A DNA stretch of 64,000 nt, taken from the NCBI RefSeq assembly GCF_902859945.1, contig NZ_CADIKL010000027.1:40814-104813 (forward strand). Reading direction: 5' to 3'. Source of the stretch: Paraburkholderia caffeinitolerans (GTDB taxonomy: Bacteria; Pseudomonadota; Gammaproteobacteria; Burkholderiales; Burkholderiaceae). A program made the translations under genes and the position numbers. Below are positions 18,260 through 27,081 of the stretch, piece by piece. The stretch's first letter is position 1, and every line of letters begins with the position of its first letter. The notes under the pieces were generated by a model. The model did not search any database. It saw only the letters and a program-made list of their open reading frames with translations, and had not been told where the DNA came from.

Positions 18260-20566
18260 ATGTCCGTCCTCTTCCCGACGCGGATGCGCGCTGTCGCGTC
18301 CGTTGCAGCCTTGTATTGCTCTGGCTTTTTCGCATCGGCCGTTCACGCCCAGACCACCCAGCCGGCGTCCGCGATGCCCGATGCGGCGGTGGCCTCTCCC
18401 GCTGTCACACAGCAAGCGGCAGACGTCAGCAACGCCACAAGCGCCACAAGCGCCACAAGCGCCACAAGCGCCGGCGAAGCCACTCTGCCCGCCGTCAAGG
18501 TGATCTCGGCGCCATCCGAGATGCAGGCGAAGACGCTCGACTCGTACAAGTTCACGTCGCCGCTCATCGACACGCCGCGCTCGGTCACCGTGATCCCGCA
18601 GGAAGTGCTCAAGGAGAAGAACGTCACGACCTTCGAGGAGGCGCTGCGCACGGTGCCCGGCGTCACCTTCCTCGGCGGCGACGCGGCGGCGAATCCGTCG
18701 GCGGACCGCCCGGTGATTCGCGGCTTCGAGTCGCGCAACTCGATCTTCGTGGACGGCATGCGCGACTCGGGCGTGCAGAACCGCGAGACCTTCGATGTGG
18801 AGAACATCAGCGTCATCAAGGGCCCGGACTCGGTCTATGCGGGGCGCGGCTCGGTGGGCGGCAGCGTCGACATCACCACGAAGACGCCGCAGAACGATAA
18901 CTTCTTCAACGGCAGCCTCGGCCTTGGCACGGACAGCTACCGCCGCGCGACCATCGACTGGAACCAGAAGCTCAACGACACGACCGCGATCCGCCTGAAC
19001 GCGATGGGTCACGACGCCGACCAGCCGGGCCGCACCGACATCTACAGCAAGCGCTGGGGCGTCGCGCCATCGATCGCGTTCGGCCTGAATACGCCCACCA
19101 CGGTCACGCTGAGCTACTACCACCTGAACAGCTACGACATGCCCGACTTCAGCGTGCCGTTCCGCTCCACGGGCGGCACGCCGGTGCCCACCGATCGTGG
19201 CCAGTTCTACGGCCTGAACGCGCGCGACTACCGGCGCGGCCAGAACGACACCGGCGAGATCAAGGTCGAGCATCGCATCAACGACGCCTGGAAGATCAAG
19301 AACACGACGATGTTCGGCCGCTCGACGCTCGATTACATCGCGACGAATCCGCAACTCACGAGCGCGACTTCGAACATCTTGAGCTTGCAGGCCAAGAGCG
19401 GTAAATACGCGACCAACAGCATCGCCAACCAGACCGAGGCGAACGGCAAATTCGACCTCTACGGCATGCGCCACACGCTCACGGCAGGCGTGGAGTTCAG
19501 CAACGAGCAAGACCGCTACGAGGGCTATCTCGTCACGGACTCGAAGGGCAACAACATCCGCTCGGGCGGGCCGTGCTCGGTGGCCTACAACTGCACGCCG
19601 CTCGCGTACTGGAACCCGAACAATCCGTGGACCGGCAGCGTGCTGCTCAACGGCGACAAGACCTTCCCGGGGCCGACCACCAACACGCAGACCAACATCG
19701 CCTCGGCCTACCTGTTCGACAGCGTGCAGCTTTCCGAGCGCTGGATCTTCAACGCGGGCCTGCGCTTCGACCGTTATGACGTCACGGCGCAGCAGGCGGG
19801 CGTGCCCGATCTGTCCAATACCTCGAACCTCTTCAGCTACCAGTTCGGCCTCGTGTTCAAACCGGTGCGCACGGTGAGCCTGTACGCGTCGTACGGCACG
19901 TCGGCGAATCCGCCGGGCTCGAACTCGGGCCTCGGCGGCGGCACCGACCAGATCACGGCGGCGAACCAGGATCTCGCACCCGAACGCTCGCGCAATATCG
20001 AAGTGGGCGCGAAGTGGGACGTGCTTCAGGAACGCCTGTCGCTCACCACGGCGCTGTTCCAGACCGACAAGACCAATGCGCGTGTGAGCGACGGCCTGGG
20101 CGGCACGATCAATGCGGGCTCGCAGCGCGTGCGCGGCTTCGAGTTCGGCTTCGCGGGCAACGTGACGAACAAGTGGGCCCTGTTCGGCGGCTATTCGTAT
20201 CTCGACGCGATTACGACCAACGCGGGCCCGACCGCCCCGCAAAATTCAGGCCTGCCGATGGTGATGGTGCCCAAGCACAACTTCACGCTGTGGACCAGTT
20301 ATGACGTGATGCCGAAGCTCACGCTGGGTGCGGGCGCGACGGTGTCGAGCGAGACCTATGCGTCGGTCACGTCGACCACGCGCAAGTGGGTTCCGGGCTA
20401 TGCGCGCTTCGACGCCTCGGCAACGTGGCGCGTGACGAAGTCGGTGGACCTGCAACTGAACGTGAACAATATCTTCGACAAGAAGTATTACCAGAGCGCG
20501 TATCCGATCTACGCGACCTGGGCGCCGGGCCGCTCGGCGATGGTCACGCTGAATTTTTATCAGTGA
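18260..20566 (+). CDS. TonB-dependent siderophore receptor (Fiu-like)
   Basis: A 768-residue outer-membrane receptor. The signal peptide ends VHAQ. Then come a Ser/Ala/Thr linker, a TonB-box-like LPAVKV, a plug domain (TPRSVTVIPQEVL ... RPVIRGFESRNSIFVDGMRD ... VIKGPDSVYAGRGSVGG) and a 22-strand barrel ending in LNFYQ. It imports ferric siderophore, probably catecholate by resemblance to Fiu. A GTG at 18200 with an upstream AGGA is an alternative start that would lengthen the signal peptide by 20 residues. It is controlled by the Fur box upstream. Confidence 0.88.
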   Translation: MSVLFPTRMRAVASVAALYCSGFFASAVHAQTTQPASAMPDAAVASPAVTQQAADVSNATSATSATSATSAGEATLPAVKVISAPSEMQAKTLDSYKFTSPLIDTPRSVTVIPQEVLKEKNVTTFEEALRTVPGVTFLGGDAAANPSADRPVIRGFESRNSIFVDGMRDSGVQNRETFDVENISVIKGPDSVYAGRGSVGGSVDITTKTPQNDNFFNGSLGLGTDSYRRATIDWNQKLNDTTAIRLNAMGHDADQPGRTDIYSKRWGVAPSIAFGLNTPTTVTLSYYHLNSYDMPDFSVPFRSTGGTPVPTDRGQFYGLNARDYRRGQNDTGEIKVEHRINDAWKIKNTTMFGRSTLDYIATNPQLTSATSNILSLQAKSGKYATNSIANQTEANGKFDLYGMRHTLTAGVEFSNEQDRYEGYLVTDSKGNNIRSGGPCSVAYNCTPLAYWNPNNPWTGSVLLNGDKTFPGPTTNTQTNIASAYLFDSVQLSERWIFNAGLRFDRYDVTAQQAGVPDLSNTSNLFSYQFGLVFKPVRTVSLYASYGTSANPPGSNSGLGGGTDQITAANQDLAPERSRNIEVGAKWDVLQERLSLTTALFQTDKTNARVSDGLGGTINAGSQRVRGFEFGFAGNVTNKWALFGGYSYLDAITTNAGPTAPQNSGLPMVMVPKHNFTLWTSYDVMPKLTLGAGATVSSETYASVTSTTRKWVPGYARFDASATWRVTKSVDLQLNVNNIFDKKYYQSAYPIYATWAPGRSAMVTLNFYQ
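18434..18469 (+). repeat. Four 9-bp in-frame repeats in receptor gene
   Basis: GCCACAAGC four times in a row, encoding Ala-Thr-Ser units in the linker between signal peptide and plug. Slippage would change linker length without a frameshift. Confidence 0.9.
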
Positions 20567-20599
20567 TGCTTTAAGGTTTGAAGCCGGTGATGTAAACGA

Positions 20600-20645
20600 A
20601 GCAGGGGCGCCCGATGTACTTCAGGCGCCCCCTGCTTTTTTTGCG
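20600..20645. terminator. Terminator between receptor and encapsulin genes
   Basis: GCAGGGGCGCC pairs with GGCGCCCCCTGC (one bulged base), followed by TTTTTTTT on the plus strand. It stops the receptor transcript, and in reverse can stop the convergent encapsulin operon. Confidence 0.85.
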
Positions 20646-20658
20646 TGCTGCTTTTCGC

Positions 20659-21459
20659 TTACTCTCCCGCGACCGTGACCGAAGCCTCGGACGTGAACAT
20701 CATGAACGTGAAGCTTTCTTGCAGATAGAGGCGCACGGTGTTCTCGTCGTGCGACGAATAGCCGATCGAGACGTCCTGGCCCAGATGCAGCGCGAAGTCG
20801 CCGCCGCGCGTCGTGAGGATGCTGCCGCCTTCGAGCGCCGGCGCCCAGATGATCTCGCCTTTCACGAGGCGGCGGATGTGCTCGAGAATCGGGTAGCCCG
20901 AATCGCTCGCTTCGCTCACGGCCGTGTAGGCGTCGGAGCCGAGCAGCACCGCGTACGGGCCGTCCACGCCTTGCAGGCGCAGTTGCTCGAGCGCTCGCGC
21001 GATCACGGCGGGGTAATCGGCCACGTTGGCGGGCATCGGCAAGAGCGGATTGGAAGTGCCTTCGCGGATGCCCGTGATCTGCGCCGACTTGTAGCCGTCG
21101 AAAATCGCGCGATCTTCCGCGAATGCGAGGCGCGTGGCCGCGTCCTTGGCGGGCTGCCAGTCGGAGTCTTGCGCGCCGCGCTCGACATCGTCGATGGCCT
21201 CGCGCGACAGCTCGAACGGCACGCGCAACTCGACCAGCGCCTTCACTTCGCGCTGGCGCGCGCGGATGCCTTCGAGCGGCGCTTCGATGCCGTTCTGGTG
21301 CCCGGTGCCGACGCCGGCAAGATCCACGCCGCCGGGGCCATTCACGTCGACCACGCGGCGGCCCGCGAGCGAGCGCTTGAAGGTGCGTGCGACTTCTTCT
21401 TCGATTTGCGACCACGCTGCCGAGGAAATGGGCGCCAGCTCGCGATGGAGATTATTCAT
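20659..21459 (-). CDS. Encapsulin shell protein (family 1)
   Basis: A 266-residue HK97-fold shell protein of the linocin-M18/encapsulin family: MNNLHRELAPISSAAWSQI at the start, RRVVDVNGPGGVDLAG, and SYPILEHIRRLV-like and SFTFMMFTSEASV at the end. Sixty copies typically form a protein nanocompartment of about 24 nm. The ATG at 21459 has AAAGGAG ahead of it and overlaps the end of the upstream peroxidase gene by 8 bp, so shell and cargo are translationally linked. The cargo tag is on that peroxidase. Confidence 0.92.
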   Translation of the reverse strand: MNNLHRELAPISSAAWSQIEEEVARTFKRSLAGRRVVDVNGPGGVDLAGVGTGHQNGIEAPLEGIRARQREVKALVELRVPFELSREAIDDVERGAQDSDWQPAKDAATRLAFAEDRAIFDGYKSAQITGIREGTSNPLLPMPANVADYPAVIARALEQLRLQGVDGPYAVLLGSDAYTAVSEASDSGYPILEHIRRLVKGEIIWAPALEGGSILTTRGGDFALHLGQDVSIGYSSHDENTVRLYLQESFTFMMFTSEASVTVAGE

Positions 21460-22543
21460 GCCGGGGTGCTCCTTTGAGAGATCCAATGGCGAGCGAGCCG
21501 TCCGCGCCTGGCGCGGCGGCGGGCTCGGATGAGGGTTGGCTGTCGAGGCTCGTGTGCATCGAGCTCACTGCGGCACCGGCGAGGCTCGGCTCGCGCTCGG
21601 CGAGCGCTTCGAGCAGCGGCTGCGAAGGCACGAAGAACAGGCTGCCCGTGACGGCGCGGCTGAAATCGAGCAGGCGGTCGTAATTGCCGGCCGGCCTGCC
21701 GACGAACATGTTTTCCAGCATCTGCTCGATGGGCGCGGGCGAACGCGCGTAGCCGATGAAGTAGGTGCCGAATTCGCCCGAACCCGGCCGGCCGAACGGC
21801 ATGTTGTCGCGCACGATCTTGACTTCGTCGCCGTTGGCGTCGGTGAGCGTGGTGAGCGAGCTATGCGAGCAGCTCGGCTTCACGTCTTCGTCGAGCTCGA
21901 TGTCCTGGAGCTTGGTGCGCCCGATGATGCGCTCCTGTGCCTCCACGGTCAGCGCGTTCCAGCCTTTCATGTCGTGCAGGTACTTCTGCACCAGCACGTA
22001 GCTGCCGCCGGCGAACTCGGGATCTTCGTCCGCGCCGATCACCGTGAAGTGGTCGGCCTCGTTGCCGGTGGGGTTCTCGGTGCCGTCGACGAAGCCGATC
22101 ATCGCGCGCATGTCGAAATTGCGGAAGCCGTGCACCTCGTCCACGGTCGTGACCGCGCCTTCGAGGCGGGTCATCAGCTGCGTGGCCAGCTCGAAGCAGA
22201 GATCGGTCTGCTCCGCGCGAATATGCAGCAGCAGGTCGCCAGGCGTGGCCACGGCCACGCGCTCGCCCGCGCCGAATTCGCGGAACGGATGCAGTTCGGC
22301 CGGGCGCGGGTCGCCGAACAGGCGATCCCATGCGTCTGACGAAAAGCCCACCACGCACGAGAGATTGCCGCCCGGCACGCGCTTGCCGACCGCGCGGGCG
22401 AGGTTGGCTACATCCGCGCACCAGGCGCGCACGGCGGCGCGGCTAGCGGCGTCTTCGTTGACGGTCGCGACGATAAAGATCGCGTTGCGGGTGACGGTGG
22501 TGGAGACAGGCTGGGGATCGGGCGTTGAATTGGGCTGCGTCAT
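21452..22543 (-). CDS. DyP-type peroxidase, encapsulin cargo
   Basis: A 363-residue dye-decolorizing peroxidase of the bacterial P/B class. GFVDG contains Asp153; the haem ligand is His227 (SCSHSS), with Arg245 and Asn247 distal (RDNMPFG). These positions match Rhodococcus DypB (Asp153, His226, Arg244, Asn246). After a disordered Ser/Pro/Ala linker, the C-terminus carries DGSLAIGSLKG (348-358), the encapsulin-loading peptide. It uses H2O2 inside the shell, and substrate is unknown. The start at 22543 begins just before the fold. Confidence 0.92.
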   Translation of the reverse strand: MTQPNSTPDPQPVSTTVTRNAIFIVATVNEDAASRAAVRAWCADVANLARAVGKRVPGGNLSCVVGFSSDAWDRLFGDPRPAELHPFREFGAGERVAVATPGDLLLHIRAEQTDLCFELATQLMTRLEGAVTTVDEVHGFRNFDMRAMIGFVDGTENPTGNEADHFTVIGADEDPEFAGGSYVLVQKYLHDMKGWNALTVEAQERIIGRTKLQDIELDEDVKPSCSHSSLTTLTDANGDEVKIVRDNMPFGRPGSGEFGTYFIGYARSPAPIEQMLENMFVGRPAGNYDRLLDFSRAVTGSLFFVPSQPLLEALAEREPSLAGAAVSSMHTSLDSQPSSEPAAAPGADGSLAIGSLKGAPRHE

Positions 22544-22733
22544 GGTGTGGGCTGGTCTTGACTGGGCTCGGCACCGGGTAGGGGCTCGTGGAGGTTTCGT
22601 GGGGCGTGGCGCGGGCACGGTTCGCCGTGCGCGCCGGCTGCCCGCATAGTTTAGCCAAACTCGCGAAAACGGGCGGTTTGCAGGCGAGTGGCCTGGCGTG
22701 CGACGATAGGCGTCGTCACGGAGCTTTGCATGG

Positions 22734-22767
22734 GACCGGAGTAAGCGCTAAAGCGCTAACTCCGGTC
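22734..22767. promoter_or_regulatory. 34-bp near-perfect palindrome
   Basis: GACCGGAGT (22734-22742) pairs with ACTCCGGTC (22759-22767), and inside lie two copies of the self-complementary AGCGCT (22744-22749, 22752-22757) around AA. It lies 20 bp before the start codon at 22788, so it is either an operator over the promoter or a strong hairpin in the leader. No T-tract follows. Confidence 0.75.
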
Positions 22768-22787
22768 GACACATCGAGAGGCATACC

Positions 22788-23063
22788 ATGTGGGATCACA
22801 CCGAGCATGAAGGTTTCGAGATCTGGGTGTTGCCGATTCCGGCATTCGGGCCTCGCTCGCCCGAGCCGCTGTTCCATTACAGCGGCTACATCTGCCGCCA
22901 CGGCGCGGACGCGCATGTGGAAGGGCGCAGCATCCGCTTCCACGATCTGATGCGCAACCATGCCGGCTCCGACGCCGCGCTGGACGCGGCGTACGCCGAC
23001 GCGCGCGAGCGCATCGACCGGTTTCACGCCACGGGAAGCTGGGGCGAAAGCCAGGGCGGCTAA
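22788..23063 (+). CDS. Hypothetical protein
   Basis: A 91-residue acidic/histidine-rich protein of unknown family. It is predicted soluble: no signal peptide or membrane helix. It starts WDHTEHEGFEIWVLPIPAFG, has a strand FHYSGYICRHG, then a helical C-terminal half (SDAALDAAYADARERIDRFH). A GAGAGG ribosome site precedes the ATG, codon use matches its neighbours, and it converges on the DedA-fusion gene. Its leader contains the palindrome at 22734. Confidence 0.7.
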   Translation: MWDHTEHEGFEIWVLPIPAFGPRSPEPLFHYSGYICRHGADAHVEGRSIRFHDLMRNHAGSDAALDAAYADARERIDRFHATGSWGESQGG

Positions 23064-23093
23064 CGCGCGAGGCGAGGCGAGCTCACGGTTGGC

Positions 23094-25151
23094 TCAATGC
23101 CCGTCTGAAACGATCAGCGTCACCGAACGGCCCTCGCACCCCTCGCTGCCGGGTTTGGTGATCGCGTGCCAGCCCGTCGGCTGGCCGGGCGCGGCCAGTT
23201 CGGAGCCGGCGCTATCGTGGCTGCCGGCATAAGTGACCAGCACGTTGAACGGCCAGGACACGCGCCGCAGGCGCTCGTGCACGAGCGAGCCCGCCCAGAT
23301 CGGTGTGAGTTCGGCGCCGTCCGGCGCTTGCGTGGGCTGTCCGATTGCATAGCCCGTGGGCCAGAAGCGCAGCACGTCGCGGCGGCTGCCGGGGTGTGCG
23401 GGGTCGTCGGGCAGATGCGCGCGCTCGAACACCAGCGGCGAGGGCATGCCGTTGTTCAACTTGGGCAGCAGCGGCAGCGCGAGCACGTCCACGTTCGGCG
23501 CGACCAGCGAGAGCACGCTCTTTAGTGAGAATTGCGCGCCCTCGCTCCAGCCGGCGTCGCGCAGCGCCGCGCGCAGATCGGCGGCGCTGGCGGCCCACTG
23601 GATCGTCATCGGTTCGCGCCGCTCGCCTTTCATGTCGATGCGGTAGCACGCGAACGTCCTCCACAGCGAATCGATCCACACGACTTGCGTGATGGCTTGC
23701 GGCGGCGCTTCGGCGTGCGAGGCGAGCGCCGCCTCCCGTTGCGCCGCGCCGCGCTGCAGCGCGAAGGCCAGCGCGAGCACGGCGAACACGATGGATGGCA
23801 TGAAGTTGCGATTTTCCGGCCGCTGCGGATAGCGCCATAGCGAGAGCAGCACGACCGTCCACACCCAGATCGAGGCGAAGGCCGCGCCGCCGATGGCGTC
23901 CGAGAACAGGAAGCGGTCGAAATAGAGCCCCGCGAACGTCACCGCGACCACGATCGCATTGCCGAACATCGCGACCATGGCCGCCTGCATCACGTTCACG
24001 CGCCGCGCGAGCAGGAACATCGCGAAGCCGTAGACGATCACCATCGAGGCCACGCGGTCGCTCGGGAACACATAGGCGCCCACGTGCGCCGCGCCGGCCA
24101 CGTCGTGGTGGATCGCCACGCGCAGCACGACGATGAGCGCCTGCGAGACGCCCGCGGCAAGCGCCCAGTAGCCGATGGTGCGCCAGCGCCGCTCAATCGC
24201 GAGCCAGATCGTGATGATGGCCACGAGCGCCGCGAGCGTGTAGGCGCTGCCGAGCGTCTCGACGTGCGCGAGGACGTCGTCGGCCCAGGTGGTGTGGATC
24301 GACTGGAGAAACTGGCGCACCGACTGGTCGACCTGCACGAGCGGGTCGCCGTGCAGCAGATTGCTGAGCACGTAAGAGAACACCGCCGCGCACACGGGCA
24401 CCAGCGCCGTGACGGCGAGCAGCGCGCCGAGCGCCGACTGCTGCGGATCGAGCGAGCGCGCGAGACGGCGCGCGGCCTGGCCCTTATGGCTCACGGCCCA
24501 GCGCACCAGGGCGCGGCGGGAGGCGCTGGCCCAGGCGTCCAGATGGCCGAGCATCATCTGCGTGAAGCGCCACACCAGCCAGCCCGCGAACACGATCATC
24601 GCGAGCACGACCACGAGCCGGAACGACACGGCGCCCGCGAGTTGCAGCGATGCGCCGAACACCACACCCGGCACGATGTGCGCCGGCGCCCAGACGAGCG
24701 CCGAGATCACGTTCATCGCGAAGAAGCGCATCGGCGACATGTCCGCCATGCCTGCGACCACGGGCACCACGGCGCGCATCGGCGCGACGAAGCGCGCGAG
24801 AATCACGCTGCGCGTGCCATGGCTCTGGAAGTAGGCCTGTGCCTTTTCGAGGATCACGGGGTAGTGGCTGAATGGCCAGACCTGCGCGATCGAGTCGCGA
24901 TAGCGGCGGCCGAGCCAGAAGCTCAGCGCGTCGCCGGCCACCGCGCCCGCGATGGCGCAGGCGAACAGCCAGCCCAGATTGAGCGCGCCGGTTCCCGCGA
25001 ACGCGCCCGCGATGAACATGGCCGTGCTGCCAGGGAAAAACGTGCCGACCAGCGCGAGCGATTCGGTGAAGGCGGCGAAGACCACGAACGCGAGCGTCCA
25101 GCCGGGATAGTCGGCAAGCAGGTGCAGCAAATGGACGTAAGCGTGCTCCAT
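23094..25151 (-). CDS. DedA-PAP2-LssY_C fusion membrane protein
   Basis: A 685-residue polytopic inner-membrane protein. Residues 1-200 are a DedA/SNARE-associated domain (FTESLALVGTFFPGS, GDALSFWLGRR, ARFVAPMRAVVPVVAGM; Arg120 and Arg126 conserved). Residues 240-450 are a PAP2-like helical domain. Residues 480-685 are an LssY-type C-terminal domain. DedA proteins scramble or flip lipid carriers; PAP2 enzymes dephosphorylate them. Here PAP2 motifs are altered: PSDR (363-366) instead of PSGH, and GLYFDRFLFSD (408-418) lacks the Arg and His of SRxxxxxHxxxD. The phosphatase is therefore probably inactive. Confidence 0.85.
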   Translation of the reverse strand: MEHAYVHLLHLLADYPGWTLAFVVFAAFTESLALVGTFFPGSTAMFIAGAFAGTGALNLGWLFACAIAGAVAGDALSFWLGRRYRDSIAQVWPFSHYPVILEKAQAYFQSHGTRSVILARFVAPMRAVVPVVAGMADMSPMRFFAMNVISALVWAPAHIVPGVVFGASLQLAGAVSFRLVVVLAMIVFAGWLVWRFTQMMLGHLDAWASASRRALVRWAVSHKGQAARRLARSLDPQQSALGALLAVTALVPVCAAVFSYVLSNLLHGDPLVQVDQSVRQFLQSIHTTWADDVLAHVETLGSAYTLAALVAIITIWLAIERRWRTIGYWALAAGVSQALIVVLRVAIHHDVAGAAHVGAYVFPSDRVASMVIVYGFAMFLLARRVNVMQAAMVAMFGNAIVVAVTFAGLYFDRFLFSDAIGGAAFASIWVWTVVLLSLWRYPQRPENRNFMPSIVFAVLALAFALQRGAAQREAALASHAEAPPQAITQVVWIDSLWRTFACYRIDMKGERREPMTIQWAASAADLRAALRDAGWSEGAQFSLKSVLSLVAPNVDVLALPLLPKLNNGMPSPLVFERAHLPDDPAHPGSRRDVLRFWPTGYAIGQPTQAPDGAELTPIWAGSLVHERLRRVSWPFNVLVTYAGSHDSAGSELAAPGQPTGWHAITKPGSEGCEGRSVTLIVSDGH

Positions 25152-25195
25152 CTGGAGGGCGGTTGGGTGCTGGCGGGCAGCGGTTGATCGGACGG

Positions 25196-25219
25196 GGTAA
25201 AGGTAAAGGTAAAGGTAAA
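25196..25219. repeat. (GGTAAA)4 hexanucleotide repeat
   Basis: Four perfect 6-bp units, 45 bp upstream of the start of the DedA fusion gene. Such repeats can vary in number and alter promoter or leader spacing. Confidence 0.88.
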
Positions 25220-25317
25220 GGGGACTGCACGCGGCGTCCCATGCGCAATATAACCGGCTGCGTCATTGCGCGCGTGGAGCAGGGGCGGTCAGCGCGCTCG
25301 TTACGTCGCCCAAAGCA

Positions 25318-25355
25318 CAGCGCCCCGCAGCGTGCTTGACGCTGCGGGGCGCGAT
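25318..25355 (-). terminator. Hairpin terminator after actP
   Basis: A 13-bp perfect stem (25320-25332 with 25340-25352) and a 7-nt loop, 38 bp past the actP stop. The T-tract on the minus strand is poor (TGTGCTTTG), so termination may be partial. Confidence 0.65.
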
Positions 25356-25389
25356 GGTGTGCAAAAAGGCGCTTATGCGTTTTTGTGCC

Positions 25390-27081
25390 TCAATGCTCCA
25401 CGGCCTCCATCGGCAGGAGCCCGGTCTGCCCATAGAACTCCTGGGCGGCGAACGCCTCGCGTTCCTTGCGCGCGCGGGCGCTGGTGTCGAGCCGCGAAAC
25501 CGCCCAGATGCCGGCGAACGCGAGCGGCACGGAGACCAGCGCGGGATTGTCGAGGAACACGGGGGCGTGTGCATGATGGAGCACGTCCACCCAGACCGAC
25601 TTCGAGAACACCGTGAGCAGTACCGAGGAAACGAGCCCGAGCACCCCGCCCGCCACTGCGCCGCGCGTGGTCATGCCGCTCCAGAAGATCGACATCACGA
25701 GCACCGGGAAGTTGGCGCTCGCCGCCACGGCCGCGACGAGCCCCACGAGGAACGCCACGTTCGCGTGCTCGAACAGGATGCCGAGACCGATCGCCACCAC
25801 GCTGAGCACGAGCGTTGCCACGCGCGAGATGCGCATCTCGCGCTGCTCGTTTTTGCGCCCGCGCGCAAGCCAGCTTGCGTAGAGATCGTGCGAGACCGTG
25901 GTCGCGCCCGAGAGCGTGAGGCCGGCCACCACGGCGAGGATCGTCGCGAACGTGACCGCCGCGATGAAGCCGTAGAAGAGATTGCCGCCCACCGCCTGGG
26001 CGAGCTTCACGGCTACCATGTTCGAGCCGCCGAGCAGGTCGGTCGTGAGATTGAAGTGGCCCGCCGCGTCGACGCGGAAGAACTCAGGATGCTGCGCGAG
26101 CAGCGCGATCGCCGAGAAGCCGATCACGAACGTGAGCAGGTAGAAGTAGCCGATGAACCCGGTCGCGTAGAACACCGACTTGCGCGCCTCCTTCGCATTG
26201 GGCACCGTGAAGAAGCGCATCAGGATGTGCGGGAAGCCGGCCGTGCCGAACATCAGCGCGATGCCGAGCGAGAGCGCGTTGAGCGGGTCGCGGATCAGCT
26301 TGCCCGGCGCCATGATGGAAAGCGCGCCCGGGTGCACATTGACGGCCTGGCGGAACATCTCGTTCGGGCTGAAGCCGAAGTGCGCGAGCGCGAGCACGGC
26401 CATGAAGGTCGCGCCGCACAGCAGCAGCCCGGCCTTGATGAGCTGCACCCACGTGGTGGCCTTCATGCCGCCGAAGAACACATAGATCACCATCAGCGCG
26501 CCCACCACGATCTCGGCGATCCAGTAGGGCAGGCCGAACAGCAGCTCGATGAGCTTGCCCGCGCCGACCATCTGCACAACCAGGTAAAAGATCACGACCA
26601 TCAGCGCATTGGCCGAGGTCATCAGGCGGATTGGGCCTTGCTCGAAGCGATACGCAATCACGTCGGCGAACGTGAACTTGCCGAGGTTGCGCAGCGGCTC
26701 GGCAATCAGGAACATCACGAACGGCCAGCCGACCAGAAAGCCGATCGAGTAGATGAGGCCGTCGAAGCCGAACATGAACACCATGCCCGAGAGCCCGAGG
26801 AACGACGCCGCCGACATGTAGTCGCCCGCAATCGCGAGACCGTTCTGCAAGCCGCTGATGCCGCCGCCGCCCGTATAGAAGTCGCGCGCGGTGCGCGTGC
26901 GGCGCGCGGCCCACTGCGTGATGCCGAGCGTCACGAGCACGAACAACAGGAACATGCCGATGGCGACGGGGTTGTGCTGCGGCTTGGGCATGGGCGCGGC
27001 CGCGCCGCCCGGCATATTGGCAAGGGCAAGGCTGCTGGCGGTTGCGAGCGCGAATGCGCCGAGAACGCGAATGGGCTTCAT
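25390..27081 (-). CDS. actP: Cation/acetate symporter ActP
   Basis: A 563-residue sodium:solute symporter (SSS family) with a cleavable-looking N-terminus (LATASSLALA) and about thirteen helices. DFYTGGGGISGLQNGLAIAGDYMSAASFLGLSG is the family signature, and GFPHILMRFFTVPNAKEARKS follows further on. It takes up acetate and related short carboxylates. Its start overlaps the stop of the DUF485 gene by ATGA, the classic yjcH-actP arrangement. Confidence 0.93.
   Translation of the reverse strand: MKPIRVLGAFALATASSLALANMPGGAAAPMPKPQHNPVAIGMFLLFVLVTLGITQWAARRTRTARDFYTGGGGISGLQNGLAIAGDYMSAASFLGLSGMVFMFGFDGLIYSIGFLVGWPFVMFLIAEPLRNLGKFTFADVIAYRFEQGPIRLMTSANALMVVIFYLVVQMVGAGKLIELLFGLPYWIAEIVVGALMVIYVFFGGMKATTWVQLIKAGLLLCGATFMAVLALAHFGFSPNEMFRQAVNVHPGALSIMAPGKLIRDPLNALSLGIALMFGTAGFPHILMRFFTVPNAKEARKSVFYATGFIGYFYLLTFVIGFSAIALLAQHPEFFRVDAAGHFNLTTDLLGGSNMVAVKLAQAVGGNLFYGFIAAVTFATILAVVAGLTLSGATTVSHDLYASWLARGRKNEQREMRISRVATLVLSVVAIGLGILFEHANVAFLVGLVAAVAASANFPVLVMSIFWSGMTTRGAVAGGVLGLVSSVLLTVFSKSVWVDVLHHAHAPVFLDNPALVSVPLAFAGIWAVSRLDTSARARKEREAFAAQEFYGQTGLLPMEAVEH

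Noticed and set aside
18434..18469. Repeats as possible integration or recombination site
   Set aside because: They are in-frame codons of a receptor linker, with no flanking mobile genes.
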